In this document: positions 1 through 8,573 of the stretch, in pieces
Layout of the letters: every line of letters starts with the position of its first letter
How positions within the stretch are numbered: position 1 is the first letter of the stretch
Assembly (NCBI GenBank): GCA_044507065.1
Contig: JBIQJY010000005.1
Span: forward strand, 1-64,000
DNA: 64,000 nt
Direction: 5' to 3'
Source of the DNA: SCN-69-37 sp044507065
Lineage (GTDB): Bacteria; Acidobacteriota; Vicinamibacteria; Vicinamibacterales; SCN-69-37
The notes under the pieces: generated by a model
The model's database searches: none
The model's input: the letters and a program-made list of their open reading frames with translations, nothing else
Told to the model about the DNA's origin: nothing
Program-made: the position numbers and the translations under genes

Positions 1-557
1 GTCGGCCACAACCACCCGAACGCGCCGGCCGTCAGCAGCGCGTACACCAGCCCATCGAACATCGTCAGCAGCGTCGTCCGCCATCGACGGCGGAACCAGA
101 TCGACTGCTGCGGCACCGCGAGCGCATAGGCCAGGAACGCCGACGTGCCCGCGAGTCGGAACACGTCGAGGTAGTCTGCCCCCGGCCCGAGCACGCGTCC
201 GGTGACGTAGGCGACAAAGACGCCGATGACGATGGAATAGACGAACCATTGCGCGAGGTTGGCGCCCACGCCACCCGATCCCCCGTCCGAAATGGTCATC
301 AACACCAGCGGCCCGCGCTTCGCCTTTTCGATGAACTCGGGCGAGTTCATGTCGGACATCGAGTTCGGTCTCGGCGCCGCGTAGTCGCCCGGCGGGATGT
401 GCAGCTGACGCAGGGCGTCGAGCGTTTCCTCCTCCTGCGGGAACCGGCTCAGGTCGCCCGCGTGGTAGCCGAGCAGCATGTGAATGAGCGAGCTCGCGAT
501 GAACACGAGCACGGCGGCGACAACGATCGGCAGCACGAGTGACGTGATGGGCACCAT
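1..557 (-). CDS. Conserved integral membrane protein, C-terminus cut by window edge
   Basis: The frame runs from an ATG at 557 off the left edge, so about 185 residues are visible and no stop is seen. Residues 5-30 form a hydrophobic segment (VLPIVVAAVLVFIASSLI). A soluble stretch follows (LSRFPQEEETLDALRQ), and further membrane segments lie after residue 100, including FVYSIVIGVFVAYVTG and a final LLTAGAFGWLWP. I do not recognise a named family or function. It is divergent from prmA with about 120 bp between them. It could be an inner-membrane protein of unknown function; the coding call is firm because hydrophobic periodicity is sustained over the whole frame. Confidence 0.75.
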   Translation of the reverse strand, partial: MVPITSLVLPIVVAAVLVFIASSLIHMLLGYHAGDLSRFPQEEETLDALRQLHIPPGDYAAPRPNSMSDMNSPEFIEKAKRGPLVLMTISDGGSGGVGANLAQWFVYSIVIGVFVAYVTGRVLGPGADYLDVFRLAGTSAFLAYALAVPQQSIWFRRRWRTTLLTMFDGLVYALLTAGAFGWLWP

Positions 558-679
558 GGACCTGCCTCCAGGGAGAGAGTCCCGACGAGAGCCGTACGTG
601 CGAACGTGGCCACGAATCCGGCGCATGCTAGCAGGTTTTCCGCATGAAATGATGATGGCGACGACAGGGTCGCATCTGC

Positions 680-1471
680 ATGCCGTACCGCCTCGATATT
701 TCCAACGCACCGGAGGACGCCTTCGATCGCCTGGTCGAGCGGGGTGCCCTCGACGTGGCGGTTGTCGATGGCCGGCTGGCGGCCATCATGCCCGACGGCG
801 TCACGCTCGAGGCCGTAACGACAGCCCTCCCGGGCGCCGACGTCCGCGCGAGGCCGGCGCAGGCCCGCGACGACGGGTCCGTCTGGACGCTGACCCCCGG
901 CCGTGTGCGCGTGAGGCGATGGCAGTTGGTCCCCGCCGACTCGCCGCCCGGGACCGATACCCTGCGGATGGTCGATGGTCCGGCCTTCGGCACCGGCCTT
1001 CACCCGACGACGACGCTCTGCCTCGAGGCGATCGACGACGAAGTGACTGCGTGGCAGCCGGCCGCGATGCTCGACGTCGGCACGGGGTCGGGCATCCTCG
1101 CGCTGGCGGCTTTGCACGTGGGCGTGAGGCGCGTCGTGGCAATCGACGTCGACGCCGATGCGATACGCATCGCCGACGAGAATGCGCGCCTGAACGGCCT
1201 GCGAGCGCGCCTGCATCTCGTGCACGGCGGTCCCGAGGCGATCGGCGGCTCGTGGCCGCTCGTGGTTGCCAACGTCCTGACAGCGCCGCTGGTGGAGATG
1301 GCGCCGGCCCTGGCGCGGTGTCTCGCGCGCGGCGGCCGCATCGTTCTATCCGGCGTTCGCGCGTCGCTCGCGGCCGACGTGGAGCAGGCGTATCGACACG
1401 TCGGCATGCGGCCGGTGCGCGTCGAGACGCGTGAGGACTGGGCGGCGCTGACGTTCCGTGCGTCCTGGTGA
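680..1471 (+). CDS. prmA: Ribosomal protein L11 methyltransferase-like SAM-dependent methyltransferase
   Basis: This 263-residue protein has the PrmA signature FGTGLHPTT near residue 110, the SAM-binding motif I LDVGTGSGILALAA, an acidic DVD at the end of the next strand, and a VVANVL motif corresponding to the NxLA/NPP-like catalytic loop. PrmA trimethylates ribosomal protein L11 in the cytosol. It is shorter than typical PrmA (about 290-300 residues), mainly in the N-terminal substrate-recognition domain. The start at 680 is preceded by a weak AGGG. A related small-molecule or protein methyltransferase is possible, but the GTGxHPTT motif is specific to the PrmA group. Confidence 0.85.
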   Translation: MPYRLDISNAPEDAFDRLVERGALDVAVVDGRLAAIMPDGVTLEAVTTALPGADVRARPAQARDDGSVWTLTPGRVRVRRWQLVPADSPPGTDTLRMVDGPAFGTGLHPTTTLCLEAIDDEVTAWQPAAMLDVGTGSGILALAALHVGVRRVVAIDVDADAIRIADENARLNGLRARLHLVHGGPEAIGGSWPLVVANVLTAPLVEMAPALARCLARGGRIVLSGVRASLAADVEQAYRHVGMRPVRVETREDWAALTFRASW

Positions 1472-1619
1472 TCAGCCACGGGGAGACCACGGCGATCGAG
1501 AGAGCGTCTCGGCATGTAGCGGCGCGTCTTTTTCTGCGCCGCGGGCGGACTATTCCGCACTCCATTCCGGCCTCCCCGGTCCCTCGAACGCCGCCGGGCG
1601 GACAGCCGAAGCTCCTGAA

Positions 1620-1636
1620 TTGGCAGGAAACCTGCT
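1620..1636 (+). promoter_or_regulatory. Putative sigma-54 (-24/-12) promoter of the Hsp20 gene
   Basis: The bases TTGGCAGGAAACCTGCT match the sigma-54 consensus YTGGCACGRNNNTTGCW at all but two positions. Both invariant dinucleotides (GG and GC) are present with the correct 12-base offset. The predicted start near 1648 leaves a 5' leader of about 68 bases before the Hsp20 ATG. No activator binding site was identified. A chance match in GC-rich DNA cannot be excluded. Confidence 0.45.
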
Positions 1637-1715
1637 CCCGACGAGGCGGCGGCACGGCACCCCGTTCGTGGCGCCGTTGCCCCATGTTCAACCCTCAACG
1701 AGAGGAGCAGACACC

Positions 1716-2165
1716 ATGGCCATCACGCGTTGGGATCCGTTTCGGGAACTCGAGGAGATGTCGTCCCGGCTCAACCGGCTCTTCCGCCAGGGCGCCGGCG
1801 GACAACCCGGCACCGACGGGGGCGAGGCCCTGGCCGATTGGGCGCCGGCCATCGACATCCAGGAGACTGACGGCGAATACCTGGTTCACGCCGACCTGCC
1901 CGCCGTGAAGAAAGAGGACGTGAAAGTGTCCGTGCAGGACGGCATCCTGGCCGTCGAAGGCGAGCGCAAGCACGAGAAGGACGAGAAGGGCAAGCGTTTC
2001 CACCGCGTCGAACGCAGCTTCGGACGGTTCGTGCGGCGGATTACGCTGCCGACCGACGTCGATCAGCAGAAGGTGGAGGCCGAGTACAAGGATGGCGTCC
2101 TCGTCGTGCATCTGCCGAAGTCGACGACGGCCCAGCCGCGCTCGATCGACGTTGCCGTGAAGTGA
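1716..2165 (+). CDS. Small heat-shock protein, Hsp20/alpha-crystallin family
   Basis: This 149-residue protein begins MAITRWDPFRELEEM, the usual start of class A bacterial Hsp20 proteins. Its alpha-crystallin domain spans about residues 45-145, with the A-x-x-x-x-G-V-L motif as EYKDGVLVVHLPK. It acts as an ATP-independent cytosolic holdase for unfolded proteins. The ATG at 1716 is chosen because AGAGGAG lies just upstream; longer frames into the 5' region lack family similarity. The gene stands alone, with a sigma-54-like element about 80 bp upstream of its start. Confidence 0.95.
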   Translation: MAITRWDPFRELEEMSSRLNRLFRQGAGGQPGTDGGEALADWAPAIDIQETDGEYLVHADLPAVKKEDVKVSVQDGILAVEGERKHEKDEKGKRFHRVERSFGRFVRRITLPTDVDQQKVEAEYKDGVLVVHLPKSTTAQPRSIDVAVK

Positions 2166-2253
2166 CGGCCGAAGCGCCGTGCGCGACAGGGGGAAGCCAC
2201 CCGGGACTATCGTTCCGGACGCCGTCGGCCGATCACTCTTCCAGGGAGAGCAC

Positions 2254-3518
2254 ATGCGATCGACAGACAGCGGACGGACGTGGTGGCCAGCAATGGCGGC
2301 GGTGGTGGCAGTGGCGTGGCTGCCGGTCGCGATCGATGCACAGCGCCAGTCGGTTGGCGTGACGACAGCCGGCCAGGCCATCACCGTCGACCGCGATGGC
2401 GACTTCGTACGCGTCCGCACGCCCGGCCAGCAGGTGGACGTCGCCGGTGACTGGCGCCAGCGCGTCACGGTGAGCCGCGATGCCAGCGATGCGCTGCTCG
2501 TCGAACTCGGCGCACACGAGGCGGATGGGACGATCCGCGTGGCCCTCAGCGGCGACGTCCTCTTCGACTTCGACAGCGCCGTCGTCCGGCCCGCCGCCGC
2601 CACGGCACTCGGCCGCATGGCGCAGGTGATTCGCGATCGGTCGCGCGGCGACGTCTATGTGGTCGGGCACACCGACTCGGTCGGTGCCGATGCGCACAAC
2701 CAGAAGCTCTCGGAGGACCGGGCCGCCGCGGTCATCGCCTGGCTCAGCCTGAACGAGGGCATCCCGGCCGGGCTGATGCTCGGTCGTGGCATGGGCGAGA
2801 GTCGTCCGGTCGCCTACAACACGATGCCCGACGGGGCGGACAACCCGAACGGCCGCGCGCAGAATCGACGCGTCGAGATCCTCCTCGCCACGCGCGACGA
2901 CGTCGATCTGCGCGGCGCCGTCGAGGTCACGCGCGTCGACACCGGAGGTTCGCCGGTTGTCGTCGAACGCAGTGCCGGGCGCCAGACGGTGCAGGTGGGC
3001 GGCAGGACCATCGACGTGCAGCAGGGCGCGGGCGGGTCGCGCGTGCAGGTCGGCGACACGGTCGTCGACGTTCCGCAGGCCGCNNNNNNNNNNNNNNNNN
3101 NNNNNNNNNNNNNNNNNNNNNNNNNNNNNNNNNNNNNNNNNNNNNNNNNNNNNNNNNNNNNNNNNNNNNNNNNNNNNNNNNNNCGCAACGGCGCGCCGCC
3201 GAGCCGGTCGAATGCTCCGGTATGCGCGCCGTGGAACTCGACGCGGTCGTCATCGACACGGCCGGCGTGGCCGTTCAGGCGTCGGGCACCTGCCGCGTGG
3301 TGATTCGCAACTCGGAGATCCGGTCGCGGGCGGTGGCCATTGCCGCAAGCGGCATGTCGCAGGTCGAGATTGTCGATAGCCTCGTGATCGGTCGCGAGGG
3401 ATCGGTCGAGGCCAGCGGCACTGCGCGGGTCAGCGCCCGGGGCACTGAGTTCACGGGTGCCGTCTCGCGGAGCGGCCTGGCAGCCTTTGACGACCGCGGC
3501 GGCAATCGCCTGCCGTAA
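2254..3518 (+). CDS. OmpA-family protein with C-terminal short repeats, interrupted by assembly gap
   Basis: From the ATG at 2254 (GGGAG upstream) there is a signal peptide ending near VAIDA, then a domain of about 75 residues and an OmpA-like peptidoglycan-binding domain (LFDFDSAVVRP, GHTDSVG, LSEDRAAAV, NRRVEIL). It should anchor the outer membrane to peptidoglycan. After the OmpA domain come valine-rich stretches (QTVQVGGRTIDVQQ, SRVQVGDTVVDV), and then the 100-N gap. Beyond the gap an open frame without a start continues with repeats such as ASGTCRVVIRNSEI and ASGMSQVEIVDSLVI, resembling a beta-helix or autoaggregating stack, to the stop at 3518. The frame changes across the gap because the N count is a placeholder. 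I treat it as one gene, but two genes are possible. Confidence 0.7.
3084..3183. other. Assembly gap (100 N) inside the OmpA-like gene
   Basis: A run of exactly 100 N marks a scaffold join of unknown true length. The coding frame on the left and right differs, as expected if the real distance is not 100 bases. The flanking coding sequence is internally repetitive, which may explain why the assembly failed here. Confidence 0.98.
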
Positions 3519-3548
3519 CCCGTGTCGCCGGGCCGGACCGCCCGCAGG

Positions 3549-3926
3549 TCAGGCCGCCTGTGCGTACCGGCCCCGCGTCCCGTACGCCACGACCGCGGCG
3601 AGCAGCCCGATGCCGAGGGCCCAGGTCATCGGGTTCTCGACGCTGAACGCGAGCGAGTAGCGCGAGTACAGCCACGCGAGGCCGAGGGTTTCCACGGCCA
3701 GCACGGCGGCGGCAAGCGGCGTCAGCCTCGGCATCCGGTTCATGGCGGCGGGCAGCACCAGCAGCGCTGCGCCCACAATCTCCATCACACCGAGCGCCAC
3801 CCAGACCGGACGCGGAAGCGCGGCGAACTGCTGGGCGAGTTCGCCCGACATCAAGGCTTTGTAGGCGCCACCGCCCAGGTAGAACAGGGCGAGCACGAGC
3901 TGCAGTATCCACAAGACAACGGTCAT
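3549..3926 (-). CDS. DoxX-like integral membrane protein
   Basis: The 125-residue protein has four hydrophobic segments (about residues 3-22, 42-62, 70-88 and 100-118). The arrangement is typical of the DoxX-like family, with GGGAYKAL after the first helix. DoxX-like proteins are inner-membrane proteins of poorly defined role, some linked to redox or quinone chemistry. It is divergent from the FAD oxidoreductase at 3999 with about 70 bp between them, so the two may share a regulatory region. Confidence 0.8.
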   Translation of the reverse strand: MTVVLWILQLVLALFYLGGGAYKALMSGELAQQFAALPRPVWVALGVMEIVGAALLVLPAAMNRMPRLTPLAAAVLAVETLGLAWLYSRYSLAFSVENPMTWALGIGLLAAVVAYGTRGRYAQAA

Positions 3927-3998
3927 CAGTCAGGCTCCTTCTGCCCTCTGCCGCGAGCACGTCCGGGAATCGCAATGATAGGCTGATCGCCGTTTTTC

Positions 3999-5636
3999 AT
4001 GGCCGGCCCCTCGCGCACCTGGCGCGTTATGAACCTCGACATGGGCGTGGGCGAGCCCGAGCGCGTCGTGCTTGCCCGGGCCGCCAGCGCCGCGGGCGTC
4101 GACCCCTCGGTCGTCCGCGCCTGCCGGATTGCCCGGCGCTCGGTTGATGCGCGTCGTCGGGGCAGGTCGCGCCGCCTGCGTTTCATCGTGCACGCGGACC
4201 TGACGCTCGACGCCTCGTACTCGGGGGCTCGCTTCGACGCGGCGGTGCGCGCCGGGCGGATCGTCGAGGCGCCGCGGCCCGGCACATTCCTGGTGGAACG
4301 CCCCGCCAGGACCGACGGGCGAGTGGTCGTGGTCGGTTCGGGACCCGCGGGCCTCTACGCCGCGCTGGTCCTCGCGCTCAACGGTGTGGGGGTCGACGTG
4401 ATCGACCGCGGCGCGGAGCTCAAGCCGCGGGGACGCGACGTCGTGCGGTTCCATCGCACGCGCGTGCCCAACAACGAGTCGAACCTGCTCTTTGGCGAAG
4501 GCGGCGCCGGCACGTACTCCGACGGCAAGCTCTACACGCGTGTCGACGATCCACTGGAGGTGCCGTGCCTCGAGGAACTGGTCGCCTGTGGCGCGCCGCC
4601 CGACATCCTCTTCGACTCGCGCGCCCACATCGGCACCGACAAGCTGCACCGGATTCTGCCCGCCCTGCGCGCGCGCATGGAAGAACTCGGTGTCCGTTTC
4701 CATTGGAACACGCGCCTCGACGGCCTGATCTGTGATGGTGCCGAGTCCGGCGGCGGTGCCCCGGGGCGGACGGTGCGAGCTCTGCGGACGTCCGCAGGTG
4801 ACATGCCGTGTGACGCGGTCCTGCTGGCGCTCGGGCACAGCGCGCGCGACACCGTGCGGCTGCTGCACGGGCAGGGGCTGCAGGTCGCGGCCAAGCCCTT
4901 CCAGCTTGGCGTGCGCATCGAACATCCGCAGGAGCTCATCACACGCGGCCGCTACGGCGACGGCCCGGAGGCGGCGCTTCTCGGACCGGCGTCCTACACC
5001 CTGGTCTCGAGGGCGGCGGGCAACGTGCCGGCGAGCTATTCGTTCTGCATGTGCCCCGGCGGGACCATCGTCGCCAGCGTCAACGCGCCGGGCGTGCTGT
5101 GCACGAACGGCATGAGCAATTCGACCCACTCGTCGCGCTGGGCGAACGCCGCCCTGGTGACGACGTTCGGCCCGAACGAGTACGGGCCCGGGCCGTTTGC
5201 GGGCGTCGCGTTCCAGGAGGAACTGGAGCGCCGGTTCTTCGAGGCCGGTGGCGGAGACTACACGGCGCCCGCGCAGGCGGCCGACGACTTCCTGGCGGCC
5301 CGGTCCACACCGGCGCCCAGGCACTCGAGCTATACGTTCGGCACCACGTCGGGGCGCATCGACGAGTTGCTGCCGGCATTGGCGCGCCAGGCCATCGCCC
5401 GCGCGCTGCTCGAATTCGAGCGGCAGATCCCGGGGTTCCGCTCGGCGGCCGGCCTGCTCGTGGGACTCGAGTCGCGCAGTTCCGGCCCCATCCGGCTGCC
5501 GCGCGATCGCGAGACCGCACTTGCCGACGGCTTCGCCAATCTCTATCCGATGGGCGAAGGAGCGGGCGCGGCCGGCGGCATCATGAGCGCGGCGATCGAC
5601 GGTGCCCGATGCGCGCTGCGGTACCTGCAGCGGTAG
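3999..5636 (+). CDS. FAD-dependent oxidoreductase, COG2509-like
   Basis: This protein of 545 residues has an N-terminal region of about 100 residues with basic segments. A Rossmann FAD-binding motif follows, VVVVGSGPAGLYAALVLA, with an acidic residue (VIDRGAE) ending the next strand. Further landmarks are FGEGGAGTYSDGKLYTR, a central GHSARDT, and the C-terminal YPMGEGAGAAGGIMSAA that contacts the flavin. This matches the uncharacterised FAD-dependent dehydrogenase group, whose substrates are not known. Start choice is uncertain between 3999 and an internal ATG at 4029. Confidence 0.85.
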   Translation: MAGPSRTWRVMNLDMGVGEPERVVLARAASAAGVDPSVVRACRIARRSVDARRRGRSRRLRFIVHADLTLDASYSGARFDAAVRAGRIVEAPRPGTFLVERPARTDGRVVVVGSGPAGLYAALVLALNGVGVDVIDRGAELKPRGRDVVRFHRTRVPNNESNLLFGEGGAGTYSDGKLYTRVDDPLEVPCLEELVACGAPPDILFDSRAHIGTDKLHRILPALRARMEELGVRFHWNTRLDGLICDGAESGGGAPGRTVRALRTSAGDMPCDAVLLALGHSARDTVRLLHGQGLQVAAKPFQLGVRIEHPQELITRGRYGDGPEAALLGPASYTLVSRAAGNVPASYSFCMCPGGTIVASVNAPGVLCTNGMSNSTHSSRWANAALVTTFGPNEYGPGPFAGVAFQEELERRFFEAGGGDYTAPAQAADDFLAARSTPAPRHSSYTFGTTSGRIDELLPALARQAIARALLEFERQIPGFRSAAGLLVGLESRSSGPIRLPRDRETALADGFANLYPMGEGAGAAGGIMSAAIDGARCALRYLQR

Positions 5637-5662
5637 AAACTCGCACGACAGCGGGGGACGAG

Positions 5663-7312
5663 ATGAGTTGGAGAATCGCGACCTGGACGACATCGGCGGT
5701 GGCGGTCGCACTGTTGCTGGCCACGCTGTCCGGCTCGAGCGTCCGTGCGCAGGATGGCCGCCCGTCTGTCGCCGCGTGCGCGGCACTGGCGGGCGCGGCT
5801 CTGCCTGTCACAACCATTACCGCTGCTGACTACAACGACGCGGGCCGCGCACCGGGCCCGAATGCGTCGTCGTTGCCCGCACACTGCATTGTGCGCGGCG
5901 CCATCGCTCCGCGCGTGGGCATCGACGGCCGCGGGTACGAAACGCGATTCGAGCTGCGGCTTCCCACGGAGTGGAGCGGCCGCTTCTTCTATCAGGGCGG
6001 CGGTGGCAACGACGGCACGGTGGCGCCGGCAATTGGCCGCAACACCGGTTCGTTCAACGAGCCCGCGCTCGCGCGGGGGTTTGCCGTTGTCACGACCGAT
6101 GCCGGGCATCAGGGTGCCGGACCCGAGTTCGGACTGGATCCGGTCGCACGGATCGAACACGCCCATGTCGCGCACGAGCGCACGGCCACGACGGCGCGCG
6201 CACTGATCGAGCGCTACTACGGCCGCCCCATCGAACACAGCTACTTCGTGGGCTGTTCGGGTGGCGGCCGCCAGGGCATGATGTTCGCCCAGCGGTATCC
6301 GGACATCTTCGACGGCATCGTTGCCTGTGCACCGGCGATGAGTGTGTCGAGCGGCGCGACGATCGCGGCGGCCTGGGATTCCATCACCTTCAACGCCATC
6401 GCCCCGCCGACAGCCGACGGCGGCCGCGTGCTCAGCCGCGCGTTCTCCAGCGACGACCTCGACCTGGTGGCCCGCGGCATTCTCTCCGCCTGCGACGCGG
6501 ACGACGGCGTGGCCGACGGCATGGTGCAGCGGGTCGAGAGTTGCCGCTTCGATCCGGCAGCGCTGCGCTGTCCGGGGGAGAAGGACGCGACGTGCCTGTC
6601 GTCCGCGCAGGTCGATGCGCTCGCGCGGGCGTTCGAGGGCCCGCACGATTCGACCGGCCGGCGCCTGTATGTCGGTCAGCCGTGGGATCCCGGTATCGCG
6701 TCGCCAGCCTGGCGCCAGTGGAAGCTCGGGACGTCGGAGACCGCCACACCGAACGCCATCAACACGACCCTCATGGCCGGGGCCCTGGCGTACGAGTTTT
6801 TCACGCCGCCCGATCCGGCGTTCTCGTTCATGGACTTCGACTTCGATCGGGATCCGGCGCGGATGGAGGCGTTCTCGCGCGAATACGACACCTACCGGGA
6901 TGCGACGCTCGCCCCGTTTCGCGCGCGCGGCGGCAAGCTGCTGATCTTCCACGGCACGGCCGACGGCATCTTTTCGGCGCTCGAGTCGGTCGACTACTAC
7001 CGGCGGCTGGCGCAGAACAATGGCGGCCTGGCCGCCACGCAAACCTGGGCGCGTCTGTTCCTGATTCCGGGGATGAACCACTGCGCGGGCGGCCCCGCCA
7101 CCGACAGCTACGATGGCCTCGCGGCCATTGTCGACTGGGTGGAGAACGGCGTGGCTCCGGATCGCGTGATGGCGAGCGCGCTGTCGTCGAACCGGGCCTT
7201 CCCGAACCGGACGCGGCCGCTCTGTCCGCATCCGGCCTACGCACGGTATGTCGGCGAGGGCAGCATCGAAGACGCCGCCAGCTTCGTGTGCGCCCAACCG
7301 CCCGCATCCTGA
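5663..7312 (+). CDS. Secreted tannase/feruloyl esterase-family hydrolase
   Basis: The 549-residue protein starts at ATG 5663 behind GGGGGACG and has a signal peptide ending near SVRAQ (residue 30). The tannase family hallmark CS-D-HC arrangement is visible: C198-S199 within YFVGCSGGG (nucleophile elbow), an aspartate in FHGTADG, and H473-C474 in MNHCAGG. These enzymes hydrolyse aromatic carboxylic esters such as gallate or ferulate esters outside the cytoplasm. Multiple cysteines agree with an exported disulfide-bonded protein. Substrate cannot be told from sequence; MHETase-like esterases share this fold. Confidence 0.88.
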   Translation: MSWRIATWTTSAVAVALLLATLSGSSVRAQDGRPSVAACAALAGAALPVTTITAADYNDAGRAPGPNASSLPAHCIVRGAIAPRVGIDGRGYETRFELRLPTEWSGRFFYQGGGGNDGTVAPAIGRNTGSFNEPALARGFAVVTTDAGHQGAGPEFGLDPVARIEHAHVAHERTATTARALIERYYGRPIEHSYFVGCSGGGRQGMMFAQRYPDIFDGIVACAPAMSVSSGATIAAAWDSITFNAIAPPTADGGRVLSRAFSSDDLDLVARGILSACDADDGVADGMVQRVESCRFDPAALRCPGEKDATCLSSAQVDALARAFEGPHDSTGRRLYVGQPWDPGIASPAWRQWKLGTSETATPNAINTTLMAGALAYEFFTPPDPAFSFMDFDFDRDPARMEAFSREYDTYRDATLAPFRARGGKLLIFHGTADGIFSALESVDYYRRLAQNNGGLAATQTWARLFLIPGMNHCAGGPATDSYDGLAAIVDWVENGVAPDRVMASALSSNRAFPNRTRPLCPHPAYARYVGEGSIEDAASFVCAQPPAS

Positions 7313-7367
7313 GTTCCACGCCCGCGAGGCCTGCCCGTTCGATGTCCCGTATTACGATGGGCGGCAA

Positions 7368-8573
7368 ATGCTGCGTCGTCCCGGCCTGACCATTGTTGCT
7401 GGCGTACTGCTCGTCGCGGCCGTGATTGCGGTGCTTCGGGCGCGTGGGCCGGCGGTGTCGACGACGGTCGTGGCGCGGACCGATATCGAGCAGCGCGTCG
7501 TCGCAAGTGGGCGCGTGCGCGTCGTGACGCGCGTCGACCTGTCCGCGCAGGTCGCCGGGCGCGTCGTGACGGTGCACGCCGTCGAAGGGCAGCGCGTCAG
7601 CGAGGGCGACGTGCTCGTGCGCCTGGACGACGCCGAAGCGCGGGCGGCGGTGACGCAGGCACGGGCGGCGGTGGGGCAGGCCACCGCGCGACTCGCGCAG
7701 GTCCGCGACGTCAGCGCCGTGGTGACGACAGAGGCCTCGCGACAGGCGGCCGCCAACCTGACGCGCGTCGAGGCGGAACTGGCGCGCGTGGAACGCCTCG
7801 CGGCGGCCGGTGCCGTGGCCTCCGTGGATCTCGACGAGGCGCGCCGGGCCGTCGAGATCGGCCGTGCCCAGAAGAATGCCGCCGACGCGCAGCAGAGGGC
7901 CGCGACGGCCGGCGGCGTCGAGGTCGACATCGCGCGGAGCGCCGTGGCCGAAGCCGAGGCGCAGCTGGCGGCGGCAATTGCCCGCCTCGACCGGATGCGG
8001 ATTGTCGCCCCGCACGCCGGTGTGATCCTGGTGCGTGACGTCGAGCCTGGCGACACCGTCCTTGCCGGAACCACGTTGCTCGAGATGGCGGCTGATGGCG
8101 TCACTCAGCTCGTGATCGAGCCCGACGAACGCAACCTGGCCTGGATGCACCTCGGTCAGCGCGCGCGTGCGTCGGCCGATGCGTATCCGGTGGACGTCTT
8201 CGACGCCGTGGTCGACTACATCGCACCGGCAATCGATCGCCAGCGCGGGAGCATCGAGGTGCGGCTCCGCGTCGACGACCCGCCGGCATTCGTCCGGCCC
8301 GACATGACGGTCTCGGTCGACCTGGCGGTGGCCTCGAAGCGCGGCGTCCTGGCCGTGCCAAGCGATGCCGTGCGCGATGCCGCCACGCCGGATTCCTGGG
8401 TATACGTCGTTGCCGGCGGCCGTATCCGCCGCACGCCGGTCACCGTCGGCATTCGCGGCGCGGGACACACCGAGATCGCGTCCGGCCTCGACGAAGGCGC
8501 CGAGGTTGTGCTCGGCGCAGTCACGACGCTCGAGGACGGGCAGCGCGTGCGTGCGCGGCGCGTGGACCGCTGA
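7368..8573 (+). CDS. Efflux periplasmic adaptor (membrane fusion protein)
   Basis: This protein of 401 residues has one N-terminal membrane anchor (LTIVAGVLLVAAVIAVL). A barrel-sandwich half motif (VDLSAQVAGRVVTVHAVEGQRVSEGD) is followed by a long Ala/Arg-rich coiled-coil hairpin (about residues 95-205) and the matching lipoyl half (MRIVAPHAGVILVRDVEPGD). It is the HlyD/RND-type adaptor of the exporter whose permease starts at its stop codon (TGATG, 8573). The start at 7368 is chosen because the anchor follows directly; a TACGAT hexamer lies nine bases upstream with no Shine-Dalgarno, so the message may be leaderless. The export substrate is unknown. Confidence 0.9.
   Translation: MLRRPGLTIVAGVLLVAAVIAVLRARGPAVSTTVVARTDIEQRVVASGRVRVVTRVDLSAQVAGRVVTVHAVEGQRVSEGDVLVRLDDAEARAAVTQARAAVGQATARLAQVRDVSAVVTTEASRQAAANLTRVEAELARVERLAAAGAVASVDLDEARRAVEIGRAQKNAADAQQRAATAGGVEVDIARSAVAEAEAQLAAAIARLDRMRIVAPHAGVILVRDVEPGDTVLAGTTLLEMAADGVTQLVIEPDERNLAWMHLGQRARASADAYPVDVFDAVVDYIAPAIDRQRGSIEVRLRVDDPPAFVRPDMTVSVDLAVASKRGVLAVPSDAVRDAATPDSWVYVVAGGRIRRTPVTVGIRGAGHTEIASGLDEGAEVVLGAVTTLEDGQRVRARRVDR

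Noticed and set aside
3930..5786. A 618-codon open frame antisense to the FAD oxidoreductase
   Set aside because: It is Arg/Ala/His-rich with no domain motif; such shadows are expected in very GC-rich genes. The sense frame has clear FAD motifs.
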